Below are positions 42,133-44,269 of a DNA stretch of 44,269 nt, piece after piece. The stretch lies in contig JASSUG010000010.1 in assembly GCA_031963465.1 (NCBI GenBank), forward strand, positions 1 through 44,269. The letters run 5' to 3'. This DNA is from Mycoavidus cysteinexigens_B. Lineage in GTDB: Bacteria > Pseudomonadota > Gammaproteobacteria > Burkholderiales > Burkholderiaceae. The notes under the pieces were generated by a model that ran no database searches, was not told the origin of the DNA, and worked only from the letters and a program-made list of their open reading frames with translations. Positions within the stretch are counted from its first letter, which is position 1, and each line of letters starts with the position of its first letter. Both the position numbers and the translations under genes were made by a program.

Positions 42133-42298
42133 GATCGCTAAATGGCACGAATTATCAGCGCTATTTGATACCCTGGGTCTGTAGAACGTCCAGAAAGAAA
42201 ACAGCAGAGGAATTCCCCGAATACTCATGTCACCTTCTCTAAAGCTTCGCCCGCCTGTTGTGCCACATAACGCTAGTAATTCGTGCCATTTAGCGATC
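42133..42298. repeat. MITE-like element with 22-bp perfect terminal inverted repeats
   Basis: A 22-bp sequence starting GATCGCTAAATGG (42133-42154) recurs as its exact complement at 42277-42298, and imperfect complementarity continues inward for some 15 bases. The 166-bp span has no convincing coding region. The layout is that of a small non-autonomous element. No target duplication is obvious. It lies just upstream of the antitoxin operon and may carry or interrupt its promoter. Confidence 0.75.
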
Positions 42299-42450
42299 AA
42301 AGTTAAACAAACGAGGGTGGTGGCACCGAGCTTTTGTAGTTCAAACAACACACTATACGAGGTTGGAAGACCAGGCCCTAGACTGGCGAGCCCCACGGGG
42401 CCCCCCTCGCTCAGGCCGCCATAAAAGATCTGTCAAAGCGTGCACGCAAT
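42299..42450. other. Intergenic, nothing recognised
   Basis: No gene, RNA or clear structure is visible between the first inverted-repeat element and the terminator; a long leftward open frame covers 42037-42396 but crosses the inverted repeats and has no recognisable protein. Confidence 0.4.
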
Positions 42451-42481
42451 AAAAAAAGCCACCAAAAATACTTAGGCGGCT
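42451..42481 (-). terminator. Intrinsic terminator, leftward
   Basis: On the minus strand AGCCGCC (42481-42475) pairs with GGTGGCT (42463-42457), seven pairs with one G-U, followed by a T7 run (42457-42451). It shields the antitoxin operon from transcription entering from the right. Confidence 0.75.
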
Positions 42482-42611
42482 GCGCACCTAGAGATACTGG
42501 GCTTCCAAACTCATTTGCTGTTGTATCAGCAGTAAAAGAAGTATGGTTTCCTTAATTTTAAATCGCAAATAATTTGTCAGCACAGCTCTTTAAACCCTTG
42601 ATTACTATCCG

Positions 42612-42849
42612 GGGTCGCTTGACGAAACGTAAATTAAAGTACGCTAAGCCCTTGGAATAGGTTGTAACAGTCTGAACTCAATTTTACAACGCACTAGGAG
42701 CTCTACAGGCCGCCTTATGGGCAATTGTGGCTCATTAGACTGACCAACTCGCAATCGAACCGGAGGTGTAAACAAAGTAGTAACTAAGCTATAAATAAAG
42801 GGTTCAAACGCACTAGCGTATTTTAATTTACGTTTCGTCAAGCGATCCC
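42612..42849. repeat. MITE-like element with about 35-bp terminal inverted repeats
   Basis: The left end (42612-42646, containing TCGCTTGACGAAACGTAAAT) matches the complement of the right end (42814-42849) with only about two differences, an indel next to the outer GGG and one G/A change. The 238-bp interior has no supported gene; a 65-codon leftward frame covers it but runs into the repeat. No transposase in this window has matching ends. Confidence 0.85.
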
Positions 42850-43079
42850 AATTAGTCCGAAAATGGGGTACGAATTATGGCTTATTTCCGAAATGCATTT
42901 GGCTTATTTTCGTACATATATGAATATGTATGTACGAAATCGTTCCTTTTCGGACGACTTGGCGATTCAACGTTTTATCGAACCGATTTTTTGTGATACA
43001 AATGCAAGTCCCATAGTATGAAATATCGGAATTTTCTTACCCAAACTAGACCTTCCCCCCTTGTATCATTCTTTATGTG
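42850..43079. other. Palindrome-rich intergenic region
   Basis: Nested inverted repeats: TTTCGTACATA (42908-42918) with its complement (42929-42939), surrounded by a weaker pair GTCCGAAAA / TTTTCGGAC around 42857 and 42949. No gene is seen. The left end of the IS110 element probably lies in or just after this stretch. Confidence 0.5.
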
Positions 43080-43257
43080 ATGATTAGCTACATCACAGGA
43101 GGTGAAGGGAGCTTGTTTTTCCCCTTAAGGCGTTGACCTTGTATTGTAGATTAAGCCCTTTACCTCTACTTCTCGCCAGCGTGACACTGAACGGTAGCCA
43201 AGGGTTCGACCCTGAATGCACAAGGCAAGTGGGTGAGTTGGTATTCCTATTTTTAAG
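43080..43257 (+). ncRNA. Candidate IS110 bridge RNA region
   Basis: IS110-group elements encode a structured bridge RNA in the non-coding left end, directly before the transposase gene; it guides target and donor choice. This 178-bp stretch is non-coding, in the right place and of the right size. It contains a GGAGGTGAAGG / CCTTTACCTC pair of potential stems (about 43099-43109 and 43159-43168). Exact ends and the guide loops cannot be fixed from one copy. Confidence 0.4.
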
Positions 43258-43269
43258 TTGAGAATAAAG

Positions 43270-44256
43270 ATGAATTATCTCGGTATCGATGTCGCCAAAG
43301 CCAAACTGGATTGTTCGTTATTACTTGATGAAACAGGTCTTAAACGTAAATCCAAAAAAGTAGCCAATAACCAAACAGGGTTCAGCGAGCTATTAGCGTG
43401 GCTTGTTAAACAAGGCATTAAACTGACCGATCTTCACGTTACGATGGAAGCTACGGGGGTTTACCATGAGCAAGCAGCTCAAGCTTTACACGATGCGGGT
43501 ATTGCGGTATCCATCGCCAATCCAGCCCATGTTAACGCTTTAGGAAAGTCCCTAGCCATACGGACCAAAACAGACGCTGTTGACAGTTTTTTGATTGCGC
43601 GTTTTGGCTTGCTGTGCAAACCTAATGTCTGGGTGCCCCCAGCTCCAGAAGCAAGAGTGCTTAAAGCATTGCTAGCCCGCCAAGAAGCTATTTCTGAAGA
43701 CCTCCAGCGTGAGCGTAACCGACAAGAAAAAGCCAGCGTTTCGACTACCCCAGAGCGTATTCAGAAATCGCTTGATGATAGTATTAATTTTCTGCAAGCA
43801 CAGTTAAAACAACTTCAAAAAGAGACCGATGATCATATCGATCGGCATCCTGCTTTGAAGAAAGATTTAGATTTGTTAAAGAGCATTCGCGCGATTGGCC
43901 CACAAGTAGGAAAAACGATGCTCTTAGTGATGCAAACTCACTCATTCAAGACCGCCGAGCAGCTCGCCGCTTATCTTGGCCTAGTACCCGTGGAAAGACA
44001 ATCCGGTTCCTCTGTATTTGGCCCCTCCAAACTTTCTAAAGCAGGCTCTGCGCAAATCCGCGCTAAGCTTTATATGGCCGCTGTTGTCGCTATACGCTAT
44101 AACCCCCACGTCAAAGCCCTATACGAACGTTTGTGCGCACGTGGCAAATCCGCTATGTCTGCTCTTGGCGCTTGCATGCGTAAACTCGTTCATCTTTGCT
44201 TCGGCGTGCTTAAAACTCGTATGCCATACGATCAAAATTATGGCAATATTGCTTGA
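43270..44256 (+). CDS. IS110-family transposase (DEDD recombinase)
   Basis: The 328-residue protein has the RuvC-like DEDD pattern: Asp in YLGIDVAKAKLD, Glu in TMEATGVYH, and the two Asp of TKTDAVDS. A central coiled coil (about 150-195) follows. The C-terminal Transposase_20 domain has IRAIGPQVGKTMLL, AAYLGLVPVE and RQSGSSVFG, containing the catalytic Ser region, then AQIRAKLYMAAVVA. Length is normal and no break is seen. ATG 43270 was preferred over an in-frame TTG four codons earlier. The element's right end lies beyond 44269, so the insertion is cut by the window edge. Confidence 0.92.
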   Translation: MNYLGIDVAKAKLDCSLLLDETGLKRKSKKVANNQTGFSELLAWLVKQGIKLTDLHVTMEATGVYHEQAAQALHDAGIAVSIANPAHVNALGKSLAIRTKTDAVDSFLIARFGLLCKPNVWVPPAPEARVLKALLARQEAISEDLQRERNRQEKASVSTTPERIQKSLDDSINFLQAQLKQLQKETDDHIDRHPALKKDLDLLKSIRAIGPQVGKTMLLVMQTHSFKTAEQLAAYLGLVPVERQSGSSVFGPSKLSKAGSAQIRAKLYMAAVVAIRYNPHVKALYERLCARGKSAMSALGACMRKLVHLCFGVLKTRMPYDQNYGNIA

Positions 44257-44269
44257 CATGAAAGACGGT

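Noticed and set aside
42037..42396. 119-codon leftward open frame upstream of the antitoxin
   Set aside because: It crosses both arms of an inverted-repeat element, has no ribosome binding site and no recognisable protein.
42644..42841. 65-codon leftward frame inside the 238-bp element
   Set aside because: It lies wholly within a non-coding inverted-repeat element, includes the repeat itself and has no start signal.

Overview
The window reads as an accessory-rich stretch of a beta-proteobacterial chromosome, most likely a Burkholderiaceae-type endosymbiont of fungi (Mycoavidus/Glomeribacter-like). That assignment is inference. It rests on Burkholderia-like housekeeping genes (tadA, ldcA, a CysB-type regulator), moderate GC with AT-rich intergenic stretches, many insertion sequences and small inverted-repeat elements, and broken genes. 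No 16S rRNA or other definitive marker is present.

Layout. 1-2420 is chromosomal: tadA and ldcA overlap, followed by a tRNA-Leu(UAA) gene split by a 236-nt group I intron. 2420-9660 is a patchwork: unrecognised gene remnants, an effector-binding-domain (GyrI-like) protein, an orphan polyamine-type periplasmic binding protein, a strikingly GC-rich block with an epimerase and a short-chain dehydrogenase, a frameshifted IS701/IS4-type transposase and a J-domain protein. 9695-14753 holds a metallo-beta-lactamase-fold hydrolase, an XRE regulator, three genes typical of integrating conjugative elements (a DUF2857-like protein, a small membrane protein, a TIGR03761 protein) and a 2-hydroxycarboxylate transporter.

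15139-36000 is the core of the window: one long leftward gene train. It starts with a complete P-type conjugation set in the Ti-plasmid/ICE order (trbB-C-D-E-J-K?-L-F-G-I). It runs without a break into a type IVb thin-pilus set (pilN-O-P-Q-R-S-V) and a TraB-like nitrilase-fold membrane protein. At the junction is a chimera whose first half looks like the C-terminal barrel of VirB9/TrbG and whose second half is the TcpQ domain normally found in PilL. The gene content suggests one machine, or two physically coupled machines: a type IV secretion channel and a secretin-gated pilus.

36407-40080 runs rightward and encodes a short, degenerate TraI_2/MobH protein, an SXT/TOL-type coupling protein TraD and a TIGR03747 membrane protein. 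Three signs of decay or re-purposing appear: the MobH-like protein lacks the usual HD signature and C-terminal half, TrbE has Pro in place of the Walker B Asp, and pilV is split by a frameshift at a run of nine A. The system may therefore be an ex-conjugation apparatus kept for another role.

40111-42024 is a leftward three-gene unit in which a CysB-like LysR regulator lies between a Xre/ParS-type antitoxin gene and its RES-domain NAD+-phosphorylase toxin gene. 42025-44269 contains two non-coding inverted-repeat (MITE-like) elements, an intrinsic terminator and an IS110-family transposase preceded by a non-coding stretch where its bridge RNA would be expected. The IS110 element runs off the right edge.
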